Shown here: positions 33,273-45,283 of the stretch, in pieces | How positions within the stretch are numbered: position 1 is the first letter of the stretch | Layout: each line of letters begins with the position of its first letter | Origin: Dendrocalamus latiflorus | Lineage: Eukaryota; Streptophyta; Magnoliopsida; Poales; Poaceae | Reading direction: 5' to 3' | DNA: 64,000 bases | Assembly (NCBI GenBank): GCA_017311315.1 | Contig: CM029627.1 | Span: 464,447 to 528,446, forward strand | The notes under the pieces: generated by a model | What the model was told of the DNA's origin: nothing | The model's input: only the letters and a program-made list of their open reading frames with translations | Databases searched by the model: none | Made by a program: the position numbers and the translations under genes

Positions 33273-33884
33273 TCATATGCCGCTGGCTCTGAACAGCCTC
33301 ATGAGCCCGAACGTGACGCCCATGGCCGCCAACCCCCCCATCACCACCCGCGCGCACGACTGCACCACGGGCGCTCGCCCCAGCAACGCGCCGATGCACC
33401 CGAACACGCCCAGCATCGCGCTCGCCACCGCGATCACCACGGCGACCCGCAGCCTGTAGTTCATGATGAACCCCGCCGCCAGCAGCGGCACGATCGCGCC
33501 CACCGAGAAGGCCAGCGCCGACGCCACTGCGGCCTGCACCGGGCTCGGCAGGTTCTTCTCCTCCTCGCCGCCGCGGTTGCCGTTGCGCTCCAGCTGCGCG
33601 ATCTCCACGTCGAGCTGCGAGCACACGGACACGAACTCGCCGATGGCCATGCTGCACGCGCCGGCCAGGAGCCCAGCAAACCCGGAGATGACCATCGCGC
33701 GGACGTCGGCCTTCACGGCGCCCACGCCCAGCATGAGCGACGCCGTCGACACGAGGCCGTCGTTGGCGCCGAGAACCGCCGCGCGCAGCCATTTGGCGCG
33801 CTGGGCGAAGTCGAACGACTTGTCATCCAAGGTGGCCGGGTTCTCCTCGTCGACCACGGCGAGCCTGGCGTCGTTCATGGCCAT
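33273..33884 (-). CDS. Vacuolar iron transporter homolog (CCC1/VIT1 family)
   Basis: Single exon, 203 residues from ATG 33884 (MAMNDARLAVVDEEN); a second in-frame ATG lies two codons on. The family moves Fe2+ (or Mn2+) into the vacuole. Five membrane segments are apparent. The first carries the conserved RAAVLGANDGLVSTASLMLG; then VISGFAGLLAGACSMAIGEF and VSVCSQLDVEIAQLER. The short hydrophilic loop (NRGGEEEKNLPSP) replaces the long cytosolic metal-binding domain of true VIT1/VIT2, as in plant nodulin-21-like VIT homologs. The last segments are VASALAFSVGAIVPLLAAGF, VAVVIAVASAMLGVFGCIGA and VVMGGLAAMGVTFGLMRLF. The frame is open upstream to 34043, but the TATA box at 33989-33995 argues for the ATG chosen. 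Confidence 0.94.
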   Translation of the reverse strand: MAMNDARLAVVDEENPATLDDKSFDFAQRAKWLRAAVLGANDGLVSTASLMLGVGAVKADVRAMVISGFAGLLAGACSMAIGEFVSVCSQLDVEIAQLERNGNRGGEEEKNLPSPVQAAVASALAFSVGAIVPLLAAGFIMNYRLRVAVVIAVASAMLGVFGCIGALLGRAPVVQSCARVVMGGLAAMGVTFGLMRLFRASGI

Positions 33885-33988
33885 GGCACAGATGGATCGT
33901 TCGTTCGAGGCGTTAGATATAACTGTAGTGGGAGATGTGTATGTAGTAGTAGCAGAAGTGGTGTGGCGGACACACGCCTCTTGGCGTC

Positions 33989-33995
33989 TTTTATA
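33989..33995 (-). promoter_or_regulatory. Putative TATA box of the iron transporter gene
   Basis: TATAAAA in the context cactataaaagacgcc on the minus strand, 105 bp upstream of the ATG. Confidence 0.6.
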
Positions 33996-34043
33996 GTGGT
34001 TTTCAGTGGGTTTTGGTGTGTTGCGTGTGTTCAAAGTGTCCAA

Positions 34044-37000
34044 CTATCTAGCTAGCTAGTACGTGTGCATGGAGACGCTTCTTCTTTAGGGGAAAAAAGT
34101 CTCCTTTTTCCTCCGGTATTGCTCGTGGCCACCATGCCCATCGATCGATGGCAAAGCTAGCTAGCTAGCTAGATTAATCGTGTGCTTGCCGATTGTATAT
34201 ATCCACATCTACACCAGCTAGGTAGCTAGATTCGCTCCGAATGACTTCAGTTGGTAGTTTTTTGGCTTTTGATTTATTTAAGATAGTAGTTATTTGGAAC
34301 ATGTCAATTTTTAATTTTATCTTTTTTCCTTCTTATTATCTATGGAGATATAATATCGTTTTTATTTTTTCTTGTTTATCTTTGACTAAATGACTCAGAA
34401 AAGGCTAACTATCGTTACAGAGTAGTTTTAGCGTTAAGCTAAAAGCCACACTCGTAAACCGAAGCTTCCAGCCGATTGGAGCGGCCCGTAGATCACTCGA
34501 TTCGGTTCATGAGCTTGACAATTCACAATGGAAGGAAACACAAGGCTTTTTTTTCCATTACCGGTCGTTGCTCTTTTCTGAAACTCAGTCTGGGCTCCGA
34601 GAAAGTGCATCTTTGAGATGTTGAACAGACATCATTTTTGGATTTTTGATGGATGGATGCAGATACCAGCATATATATCGACGTCGTACATGCATGGCAA
34701 ACTCGGCACTTTCAAAATTTGTCCTCAGTCAGTGGGCAGCTACCAGGGCGAAGTTATGTCCCCTTTATAGCTGTGTGCACTGAAATGGTCATGTTGCTGA
34801 TCGGTGCCCGGTGTGAAAACTAGGATCAATAGCAAGCTATATGTAGCACTTGGTTCTTTCGACTTCAACAAACACACGAATAAACTCGTTCCAAGAGAAA
34901 AGATGGTAGCTAGAACCTTTAGATTCGGTACGTTGCAAATAAAATTATCACTTGCAGGTACTGATGTCTACGGAAGAATTTTAGTTGCAACGGACCTGCC
35001 CTGGATTACATTTCAGTACGTATATATGCCACATCGCTAGCACTCTTAGAACATGCCTTGAAAAGTAGTACAAGAAGAGTGGCTGCTACGTAGTGTGTGT
35101 TTGTTTTCTTGTAAAGTTAACTTGACAGGACGTGTTCTTCTTATCGAGATGAAACCATATTATCTCAGGCTCTGAGCTACTCGATCGCTTAAATCACTTT
35201 AGAAATGGAATTGCACCTTTGAGAGGAAAAAAGAAAAGAAAAGGCTTCTACGCTAATTGGAACGGCATCCATCTGCGTACTACCTCGTCGTGGCTTGTTA
35301 AGAACCCAGTAAGCCCATTGGTATTAGCTTTTGTTCAGAAAGGCTAAAAATCAATACGAATATATTATTTTTTTAAAGTGATTTTTTCACTCCTCTTATT
35401 ACCGTCTCGCTCCGGAGATAAAGCAGAGGGTCATAGATACATCACATACCACACTCCTCTCACTACCGTCACGCGCATGTATATTTCCCACACATTTTCC
35501 ACCACTCGTTTCCTCCTTCTAAAAACTATTTTTCAGCTATTATTATTTATTTTTAACCAAAAGTCATAGGTTGCAGTCAAAAGTTATCAACAAAAACTAA
35601 TACGAACACCTCCTAAATATTGCATCGCCCAAGTGTCAAAAAAGTAAATCATGATTAAGGGTATAATATTTCATTCCAAAAAACCAAGTGCTGACAATGT
35701 TATAAGACCATGTGGTGGTAGCCCTATAAGAATTATCCCACTTAAATAGAAAAATGTCAGAACTTTTGGCAATGATTTCCCTATGAGAGCTATATCACAA
35801 GTAATAACAAATCAAGATTTCTCTCTTCTGCACGATTTTGGTGCACCCTGTACTCAAATAGAAAAATATTAGAGAGAGAGAGAGAGATGAATATTGTGGG
35901 AGATGGTGGCTGGTTTGGAGGAAGGGTTGCCCCGTTTTTTAATGAGCTCTTAAGCCCAGTTAGGCCCAAGACTAATTAGGGTTTTGCCAAGTTTTGAGAC
36001 ACCGTGGCTCCCTTCAATTTCTAGGCGCTACAATTCACCTTCTCTAGTCGCCATATTCGGTTCTACAAATGCAAAGTGGTAACAGTTGATTGCATGCATC
36101 CCTCTCGGCGAGACTGTATTCTTTTGTATCCAAAGAAAATAAAAGAAGCATAGAAACTTTGAGGGGAAGATGACGAGAGGAGCAGCGTGGCAGCCAAGCT
36201 TTGCATACAAAAACAAAAGCAGAAGAGGAGTGAGTACTGCTGGTGCTGCGACATTGAGAATAGAAAAGTTAGGTCAACATATTAGGTACACTCGACGATA
36301 CGATGAATGGATCTGCAATTCTGCATTCCATTGTGGAACGAGATAGCTAGTGAATTCATGAGGTGACGGAGAATTATTTGCGCAGTCGAGTGGTTGCTGA
36401 ATCGGCGGGCACTGGCCTTGCCCTCGCTCGCGAATTGGAGAGGAGGAGGAGGAGCACGAGAGCGGCGAGTAAAATATTGGAGGGGAGGGGAGGGAGTGGC
36501 CGCGGGATGAGCGTGCGCTCCACACGAAAGCCACCCACTCTAATCCATCTATGTTATCTTGCCTTTATTTTGCCCCCAGCTTTGCGCAGTGGGCTCGCTT
36601 TCTTCGGTTTAATTTGTCCATAAATTGGTCTCTCCGGTTGTTTGTATCACTCTTGAATCTTGATTCGCAACTCATTGGACGTCAGTGCTAACTAACTTGG
36701 CCTTTACCAGTCGAGCAGCCGGTCCACTGACTGGTTGATGGAGTAGAATCAAAACTAAACAGATATGTTTACCAGGACCCACGTACAAAGTGAAGAATAT
36801 GAGCTTGGGTTCATATGCGTCAACAATCTAAGCCCGTCCATTGGTTTATAGAGATCTATGCCAAAAAAAATCTTTTCTTTGCTTTTTTTTCTTCCCGTTT
36901 TTAATTAGCTGATTGGAGAGAGAAATCTCATAACCACAGTTCATAGCACGTTCTCTTATCCTCTCAAATGCCCTAATCCTCTCTCATCTCTCTTCCCTTT

Positions 37001-39797
37001 TGTCTCATTCTCTCTCGCCCCGATCCAGATGGTGGAGCAGCCGGCGCGCACGATCCAGTGGCAGCCGAATGGGCGCGGTGGTTTCTTTGTCAAATTTGAC
37101 GACGGAGTTCGTGCAACGGTTGTTGACAAGGGTTCCAATTAGTCGGCACGGTAGACCCGAGTGGTGAGGCCACGATGATTCTTCCTCAACACTAGTCAGC
37201 GGAGGTGCGTCGTCGCCCCAGTGACCTGCAGATTCGGTGTAGTGCAATGCGCGCTGGTGTTGACGAGGTTGTCTGGCGCTAGATCCGGTCTTATCCACCG
37301 CCGTCGGTGGCAGATCTGACCCTTCCCGACCCTGCCGCCACCATCTTCCTCCTTCCCAGCGTCGGTGCGTGTACCACCGTGTACCTCTACCACCTGTCGA
37401 TGTTCCACTTGCCGGTACGCCAGATTGGGCCTCTCCATGTGCGTTGGCGGCCTCGATCCAATCTAGACGGTGACGGTTTCCTCGAGGTGCGGCGGGGAGG
37501 GTGTCCCACCCAAATCTGTTGAGGAAGCCCAGATCTGGTCATCGTCCCCGAGGTGCTCCAACCGTGATGTCGAGGTTCACCACTTGGTCATCATCATTGT
37601 TGAGGTGCTCCGCGCAGGTGCACCACACCTTGTACTACTTTGACCTATTCTTGCCCTCAACTCTGACGTACACCGATGATAGGGTTCTTTTCTCAACAGT
37701 GTACACCTCCACATTGTCGTCCACTGTTTGGTACAAAGGGCCATCCCGAGCCCTCCTTGTCACTCCATCTTCTTCCTCGCATTCGTCGTCTACCTCGCCG
37801 GCGTTGGCGTAGTCGAGGAGTACACCACCGCCATGTACTACTTCAAGTTGCCTTGTCACCGCTGCCATGTACAACCTCGATGTCCCTCTGCCGTCACCAT
37901 GTACTACTCCGAGGTCGGTGTCACCCCCATGTACTACCGTGAGGTGGTCTTCCTTGACGGTGTAGACCTCCACGTCGCCATCCACTGCACTAGCGAACTC
38001 AAGGTACGCCTCCAGATCCGCCGTGCATCGAGGTCAATAGTTCTCCTCCCCCAAATCTGTGCTTCTTCCTCAGTTCCGGTCCACAGTGAACCTCTGCCAG
38101 TACCATGGTGCACAATGCACATTCTCTGGTCAGTTTGTGCTCCTCCCTCATCCCCGTTGTACAGTGAACTTCCATCGGTGATGTATGTGTACGCTAGGAG
38201 TATTGTACACCGAACTTCGTATAGTACACATCTGTACATTTTTGGTGCAAAACTTGCTTTCTAATTTCTCGCTATATTTTGAAGTGGGCGGCCCATTCAT
38301 ATTTTGAATCCATGAGAGAAAGATTGGGCCTTGGGCGTTGATGATGGGCAATTAACTTGCTTTCTAATTTCTCGCTATATTATTTTCGGCACAAATCTCA
38401 AGGCTGCAATGGAGGGTGGAGATATTAGGTGCAGGTGCACTCGAGTGTCGGTATTCGGAACACAGGAATTTTGCGAGAAAGAAGGGCAGGCAGGCTGTGG
38501 AAGAAGTGCGCAGAAGAGCTATGCCGGACCTTGGAATACAAAGCATACGCTCTTAGTCCATCTAATTGCACGATCTAGCTAGTTTTACTTACTTTTTGTG
38601 TGTGTGCTGACCCGCGGACCAACTTTCGCCATTGATGTCGGCAGCCACAAGACGACCTGACTGACTGGCTTGAGATCGTGGTCGTGCGAGGAGTAGGGAA
38701 TCATCCATCCATTGTGGCCCGAACGGATTTTTGGCCCGCAATGGTCTTAATTGGAAAGCAAAAAGGGCCAACGATTGTCTAATCAGACCATTGGCTAACG
38801 CACTACGTGCAGAGAATAATACGGAACGATATACAACATGGGAAGGGATCATACAAATCCCAACTACCAAACATTAGGTAATCCGACAATGCGCGTGTCA
38901 TCATGTGAAACAAGAATGTGCTTTCTTTTCGGGTACGGTCAATGGCTTTTGGTTCTGACATAATATTGGTACGAATGAACTGAATATCGATAAATCAATA
39001 AATTATTTTGAAAAGACTAATCAGATAAGCTATAGGTTGAAGAAAAACATAAGCTATAGGTTGAAGAAAAACGGATACAAAAACTTCACCACTTGTTTTG
39101 TTTTGTTTGTTTAGAGGGCATACACAATTATGCATTTCATACGGCCCGTTTAGTTTGCAGAAAAATTATTTTTACAGAAAGCAATTCAATTTTCCCAAGA
39201 AAAAAAAGGGAGGCCAAGCTGTTTCTCTAAAAACCAGCGATTTTAAAATATGGCACTTGCCTGCCTGTCGCGTGGGTCCCACCTGGCAATCTGATCACCG
39301 GACACCGGCGGACAGCTGGGCCCTCCCCCATATTCCTGCCCCACTTGCCAGGTAAAGTGAATCGCACGCGACCTTTCCGCCGTGGCCTTACGATTCCCAG
39401 GTCGCGACCACTCGGATCGATAGAAACTCTACGGTGCTGATGACAATCACGGCCCACAATAATGGGCCCGCATGTCAGTTGGTGTGAAGAAAGCAGACTA
39501 GTAAAACAAGTACGTACCCCCTCTGCCCAGGCAAAGCCGCAACGGCTGCGATCAGACGGAAGCGCCGCTCCCAGTCCCCGCTTGACCAACCTCACTGACA
39601 GTAGGTCCGGTCCAAACACGAGATTCTTGGACCCACGTGCATAGACTGTAAACTACGACGAGTACGTAAACCTACGGTCCTATACTATTTGGGCAGACTG
39701 AAATGACGGAAGCAACCCCGCCTCCTGGTTTCCTCTCTCCCGTCCGCCTCGCCTCGCCTCGCCTCGCCTAATCAGTTCCCCACGCCACCGCTCCACC
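34044..39797. other. Long spacer without a recognised gene
   Basis: Contains a reversed A-rich R2 repeat (about 34255-34440), 'agctagctagctagc' runs near 34155-34172, and an (ag)n run at 35873-35888. A GC-richer stretch of about 1.3 kb (36950-38250) has many short frames but no family match. A 28-bp direct repeat lies at 38250-38277 and 38354-38381, a 24-bp perfect tandem duplication at 39025-39072, and (cctcg)n at about 39747-39768, just upstream of the F-box gene. Several segments resemble degraded transposon sequence without identifiable ends. Confidence 0.45.
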
Positions 39798-41030
39798 ATG
39801 GCCAACACCGCCGACTCCGACGCCGACTCCTCGCCGCCCGCGCCGATCCATCTCCTGCCGCCCGACGCGCTCCACAATGTCCTGCTTCGCCTCCCGCTGC
39901 GGGACGCCGTGGTCTGCCGCCCTGTCTCCCGCCTCTTCCACGAGACCCTCTCCTCCCACTTCCTCGCCCTGCTCCCCACCCTCCGCTTCCTCCTCCTCCG
40001 CCACCCGCGCCCCGACGGCGGCGGATGCCTCCACGCCTTCGACCCCTCGCGCCGCCACTGGCTTCGCCTCCCCTTCACCTCCTTCCTCCCCCACCAATCC
40101 TTCTCCCCCGTCGCATCCTCCCCGTCCCTCCTCTACCTCTGGGTCGAGGCCGCCGCTTCGCCTTCGCCTTCGCCTCCATCCCTCCCCTCCTCCTCCTCTT
40201 CCTCCTCCTCCATTGCACACCCGCCCAAATCTCTCGCTGTCTGCAACCCCTTCGCCGGCACGTACCGCCTCCTGCCACCGCTCGGATCCGCCTGGGCGCG
40301 CCACGGCACCGTCCTCGCGGGGCCGGGCGGCGCGGTGCTTGTCCTCACGGAGCTCGCCGCGCTGTCCTACACCCCGTCCGGATCTGGCAAATGGATGAAG
40401 CATCCCCTGTCGCTCCCATCCAAACCGCGGAGCCCCATACTGGCCTCTGGCGCTGGCGCCGTCTTTGCGCTCTGCGACGTGGGCACCCCGTGGCGCAGCC
40501 AGTGGAAGCTCTTCTCCTGCCCGCTTGCCATGCTCACCGGTGGCTGGGCGCCCGTGGAGCGCGCCGCTTGGGGCGATGTCCTCGAGATCCTGAAGCGCCC
40601 CCGTCTCCTTGCCGGGGCCGGCGGCCGCCGCGTCCTTATGATCGGCGGCCTCAGGTCCTCATTCGCCATAGATGCGCCGTGCTCCACAGTGCTCATCCTC
40701 CGTCTAGATCTGGCTACCATGGAGTGGGATGAAGCTGGGCGCATGCCGCCCAATATGTATCGTTGCTTCACTGGCCTATGTGAGGCTGCTGCACAGGGCA
40801 ACGCCATGCCCACCGCCACCGCGGGTGGTAACAATAAGGTGAAGGTGTTTGGGGGTGATGGGAAGGTGTGGTTCGCTGGAAAGCGTGTCCGTGGGAAGCT
40901 GGCAATGTGGGAGGAGGACGAGATAGGGAGCAGCGGTGGAAAGTGGGACTGGGTGGATGGTGTTCCTGGGTACGGTGATGGTGTATACCGTGGCTTTGTG
41001 TTCGATGGTGGTTTCACAGCAATGCCTTGA
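39798..41030 (+). CDS. F-box protein, SKIP15-like
   Basis: Intronless, 410 residues, ATG at 39798 in a good plant context (ccaccatggcc). Residues 17-60 are an F-box (HLLPPDALHNVLLRLPLRDA, VVCRPVSRLFHETLSSHFLA), which binds SKP1 in SCF ubiquitin ligases. The rest resembles a kelch/galactose-oxidase-like substrate-binding region: SLAVCNPFAGTYRLLPPLG, GRRVLMIGGLRSSFAI, ATMEWDEAGRMPPNMYRCF and KVKVFGGDGKVWFAGKR. A Ser/Pro-rich low-complexity stretch (about residues 118-137) reflects local (tcc)n. The end (VPGYGDGVYRGFVFDGGFTAMP) matches my memory of the SKIP15 group. The substrate is unknown. Confidence 0.82.
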   Translation: MANTADSDADSSPPAPIHLLPPDALHNVLLRLPLRDAVVCRPVSRLFHETLSSHFLALLPTLRFLLLRHPRPDGGGCLHAFDPSRRHWLRLPFTSFLPHQSFSPVASSPSLLYLWVEAAASPSPSPPSLPSSSSSSSSIAHPPKSLAVCNPFAGTYRLLPPLGSAWARHGTVLAGPGGAVLVLTELAALSYTPSGSGKWMKHPLSLPSKPRSPILASGAGAVFALCDVGTPWRSQWKLFSCPLAMLTGGWAPVERAAWGDVLEILKRPRLLAGAGGRRVLMIGGLRSSFAIDAPCSTVLILRLDLATMEWDEAGRMPPNMYRCFTGLCEAAAQGNAMPTATAGGNNKVKVFGGDGKVWFAGKRVRGKLAMWEEDEIGSSGGKWDWVDGVPGYGDGVYRGFVFDGGFTAMP

Positions 41031-43813
41031 GGCTGACAGAAAACATTTCCCAGTCCGGTGCATGACCAAATGCGCTTAGGGTTTTTAATTGATCTAGGTC
41101 ATCTCTCTATTGCATGCAGGGGGAATGATATGTCCACACATTTTATTTACACTGTACTTGGTTCTTAGCTTCATGAGATACCTTCAATTGTTGTACTTGA
41201 TTAAAATGAAATGTTTTAAAGATGTTTTGGTTGTTCCTTGTCTCAGACTATAAAATGCTGTAGACCTTCCTTTGTTTGGATGATAAATTGTTGCTTTTGT
41301 ATGAACAAAATTTAGTGTGGGGTAAACTGCTAACTAGTCTTCTTGTTTCGTATGCGAGGAGGCCACTTTATCATGATAACTTGATATGTCAATGCTGTTC
41401 ATCGGATGTTTGCTTGGAACTGTAGTAAGGTTAACTTTGACACCACATCAGTTTGCTTTAAGCAAGGTAACTCACCACCATTGCTAAAGCTGTGGGTACC
41501 GGCTTACTGGCTGTTAGTGATAGCATGTTTTTCTGAGGGTTGAGAATGGTTTCGACTGATGCTTCTGTTGCTCAACTTGAAGTTCTGTAATATGCATTTT
41601 TGTTGCCCCAGTCCCATAGGCCTTGTTGATTGTGCACTCACCAAGTCTAGCTTCAACTATGAGCTGACTTTCATTTGATTCACTGTTCTTTTGTTAGAAA
41701 CTTGTATAATCTAAACCAAAGTTGGTATTAGTCCTCAATAGATTGGAAAAATTGCGATAGTTAATTTTTTTACTGTCTGTGTGAATGGGGAACCACTAAA
41801 TATAAAGTAACAAGATGTAGTTTTGCCCTATAATTCAGTACATTGATAGGAGTTGCAACAGGGGCAGACCGAGTATGAGGTATTTGGGCGAAAATGCCTC
41901 AATGAAAATTTGAATTTACACGTGCTTTGTGTTTTTTACAAAGAACTCCAATTTTCAACAGTTACCAGTAGAATGCCCCTAATGGACAGATTTTCTGGGT
42001 CTACATCTTAGCTCTTGTTTGGGAGTTTGAGTTGCTGCTAATACAACTTTAGTTTGCTATTCTGTATGCATAACTGATCTTTTTTTTTTCTAGTGCATAG
42101 TAGGTACTCTCCTGTTATTGTCAGCCTTATTTCCAAAATGAACATGAGAAACAAGCTTGTTGGGTCTTTATGCCATTTATTCGGACTTTCAGATGTGCCT
42201 TTGGTGTACCTTGTGTGAACTACCATTCAACATAATCTAGGATGTTTAAGCAAAATATAACACAAGTAGATATTTTCCTTCGGGATGACGGGATGCATTA
42301 CTGCTAATAAGCTTTTAGGTATTCTGAGCCCATCATTGTGTCTATATTGCTTATGTAATTGACAATAACCATATAGATTACAGTGTGTTATGGTACTGAT
42401 GGATTCACATCTTTCAGTACAAATCATGTTTGCCAAACTCCTGTGTCCATATGCATTGTCTTTGTGGTAAATATATCTAATAAAAGTATTAGAGAAGTGC
42501 TTTTGAAAGACTTTGTTATCCATGCCATAATGTAACGCATGTTCATATTATTGATAACATGTATTTAGTCTGCTCTTGCTTGTTGACAGGGGAGCATCCC
42601 AGCTCCAATTTTAGAATGTCAGGAGTGGAGCCTACATAAAAGTTGAAGCTTGGATAGAGATTCACTAATTATGAACTGCATCAAGGGCTCAAGGCAAACT
42701 CCTTATAAAATTAAAATTTGAAGTGTAGTAACCGGTAAGGAGGTTTTTTTTGCTAAGGACTTTGACAGTTCGCAATTGTGCAACTCTGGTGGTATCGCAC
42801 GAGATGAAAGAAAGATGAACACATTAGATTGGAAAGAATAAGATGTATGCAAATGGAACTCCTGAAATATGGCAGATTTATGGGGCTATTACATATTTTT
42901 GGTACTTTGTTAGGTGTTCAGATTGTGCAGCTTAGCTGCAATTCCATGATATTTATATGGAGTCAAATTTTACCACGTTTGATGGAGTTGTATGGGAGCC
43001 TATAAGCTGTGATTTCTGCACCATTTCTCTTGGTTGCTCTAAGTATTTAATTTCCGGTATCTCATGAGTTGCTAAGTTATCTGAATTCTGAAATATCAAA
43101 GAAGTACTATGACTTTTGTGAGCCATCATTTTTCATTCCTCTTTTGGTGAGCTGCGTAGACGTATCTTTCCATTTTTGTGCATCTCATCTTTTTCTGGCG
43201 TGCATGGGTATTTTCTCTTATTGTTTTAGTAGTATGCTGGTTGCTAGGTCAGTTACTTACAAACTTGTTGCGTTGGGGTTGACATGGAAATGTTTCATCT
43301 ATCTATCTCTGTGACAAAATCAGCACTGAACTATGTAAGTACTATTTCCATGTTCGTATAAAAGATGGCAACATGCAAGCATATGTGAGCAAATAGCATT
43401 TCAAAGTCATTGCTGTGTTGCTGTCACGATGTTCTATCATTTGAATATTTTGATGTTTCATGCACGCATACTTGTCTTTGTTGAACCAAAGCCATATGGT
43501 AGTAAGGTCAGAAGCTGTATCTTCCTGTTAGAATCAAATCTGACGCAGAAAGGTAAAAGGAAGCAATAGTTAATGACGAAAAATGCTTTTCACTTCCGTT
43601 GTTTCTTTGGAGTAGCCAAGTTTTAGCATTCGTGTGGTTTATGGCTTATGTTAGAAGCTCACCGACTAATGGGTTGTGTACTTTATAAATAATCTCGGTG
43701 ATCTGATATTAAACGCTGTCTATCGGTTTTAGTTCTTTTTTCCGCAATTGAATAATGTTTTGTTACATTTTTCAAAACTTATTGTTTAGTTCCAAACAGA
43801 TGAATGTTGTGCT
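41031..43813. other. 3' region of the F-box gene and spacer
   Basis: AT-rich. The first few hundred bases are the probable 3' UTR. Signals of spliced transcription are possible further on, but no open frame is supported. Confidence 0.4.
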
Positions 43814-44649
43814 TAGAGATGGCAACGGGCACAAACCCGCTGGGTTTTGCTATCCCAAACTCGTGCCCATGAAAGTTGGACGTGCCCGCTAAAAAACCCA
43901 TGCCCGTGACATGTGCAAATTTTTGCCCAGACCCATGCCCACTGGGTTAACGGGTACCCATGGGTCGCCCGTGGGTTCAGTAATGCGAGCTGCAACAATG
44001 GTTAATAGAGAGGAGGAAGAAGTTCATCGGCCATCTTCGTTGGAGCCGGAGGGCAGCGCCATGGCCAGGGGCCTACTGCTGCGATGCGTGTTGGCTGCGG
44101 CGTGGGGGCGCGGGCTGAACTGGAAGGCGAGGCGACGGCGAGGGCGTGCGGGAGGACGAGCGTGCGGCCAGAGTGGCGGGAGCAGGAGCGGGAGCTGCGG
44201 GACGGGAGGGCGAGTGTAGAGACTACCGGAGACCGAGCGCGGAGCGCCAGATGCGCCGCCGCTGTGGCATCTGTTGAATCGGGGTGGGGACTGGGGAGGA
44301 GTGAGTAGTGACCGTGACCGAGTGCTAGCTAGGGTTAGCCGTATGGGTAATGAGGTATTGCCGCATTGGATTTGGGGACTTGGGGCTAAATGGCTAATGG
44401 GTTATGGGCTGGGCTGGTTTGCCTGGGAGGCTGGGAGCCTGGGTTGATAACTCCTATGGATCGGGTTTATATTACCCATGGGTTTACGGGTTTGGGTACT
44501 ATATGAACGTACCCGAACCCGGCAGACCCGATGGGTTGGACTTTTTGCCTATTAAGAGACCCATAGGTTAGGAAATTGACTCAGACGCATGCCCTAATAG
44601 AGTAAAAACCCACCGGGTATCGGGTTTCGGGTACCCATTGCCATCTCTA
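43814..44649. mobile_element. Short hAT element with 8-bp target duplication
   Basis: An 836-bp element with ends tagagatggcaacgggc and acccattgccatctcta, flanked by gttgtgct at 43806-43813 and 44650-44657. Subterminal 'cccatgggt/acccg' words are frequent. The interior (44010-44330) is GC-rich with short Arg/Gly frames that are not supported as genes. Confidence 0.92.
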
Positions 44650-45054
44650 GTTGTGCTAATCCAATTGGCGCATTTGGTTTTATGTACTGAGCCGCCAATA
44701 TAGTAGTAGTAGTATTTTGAGTTTGGTGGGATGGACGCTGGATATAAAGAGGTTCTAGCATCTTAGGCAGGGTTTAAAACCCGACCGGTTACCGGTTTTA
44801 CCGGTGGCTACCGATAGAATAAAAAAGTGGTGGTTTTTATTTAATTTAAATTTAAAATTTTGAATGTAAAAGATAGTTTATTTAATGATGTTTATATTAT
44901 TTAACACTAATAGAATGTGTTAGGAAGGTGCATGCTCCTTCTGTGCTTGCCTTTATGTTTTTTGCCACGAATATATTAGGAACTAGAGGTGTGGCCTGTG
45001 TATTTGCATGGCTAGATTTATATTAAAGTTTTTAGTACCAAATGATATAGGGCA

Positions 45055-45283
45055 TGTTGGCAGCAGCTTATGGCTTTTGGCTGAATTTTTTGAATTTTGG
45101 TTGTTTACGGCACATAATACGGAGAGAGATACTCACTTGCAATTTTGGATGGTACAGATGTTGGGCTTTAACGTGTACATCGTTTAACTTGTAGATCCCG
45201 TTTTGAGAAAATACTCCGTTTGAAAGTTAGGTATTGTAGCAAAAGCCAAAAGCCGCCAGTTCGGAGAAAAAGAACAGGCCCAT
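45055..45283. repeat. Dispersed repeat family R1, copy 2
   Basis: About 229 bp; inverted ends ggcttttggct and agccaaaagcc. The conserved core includes agatactcacttgcaatttt and cgttttgagaaaatactccg. Confidence 0.75.

Noticed and set aside
33001..33792. 263-codon minus frame overlapping the iron transporter
   Set aside because: Arg/Gly-rich shadow frame of the transporter exon, continuing into its 3' region; no homology.
36950..38250. A coding gene in the GC-richer stretch with several 70-180 codon frames
   Set aside because: Frames switch strand and phase, contain no recognisable domain and lack consistent splice sites; more likely degraded repeat sequence.
40025..40732. Overlapping long frames on both strands within the F-box gene
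   Set aside because: GC-rich grass exons often leave other frames open; only the frame starting at 39798 has family homology.
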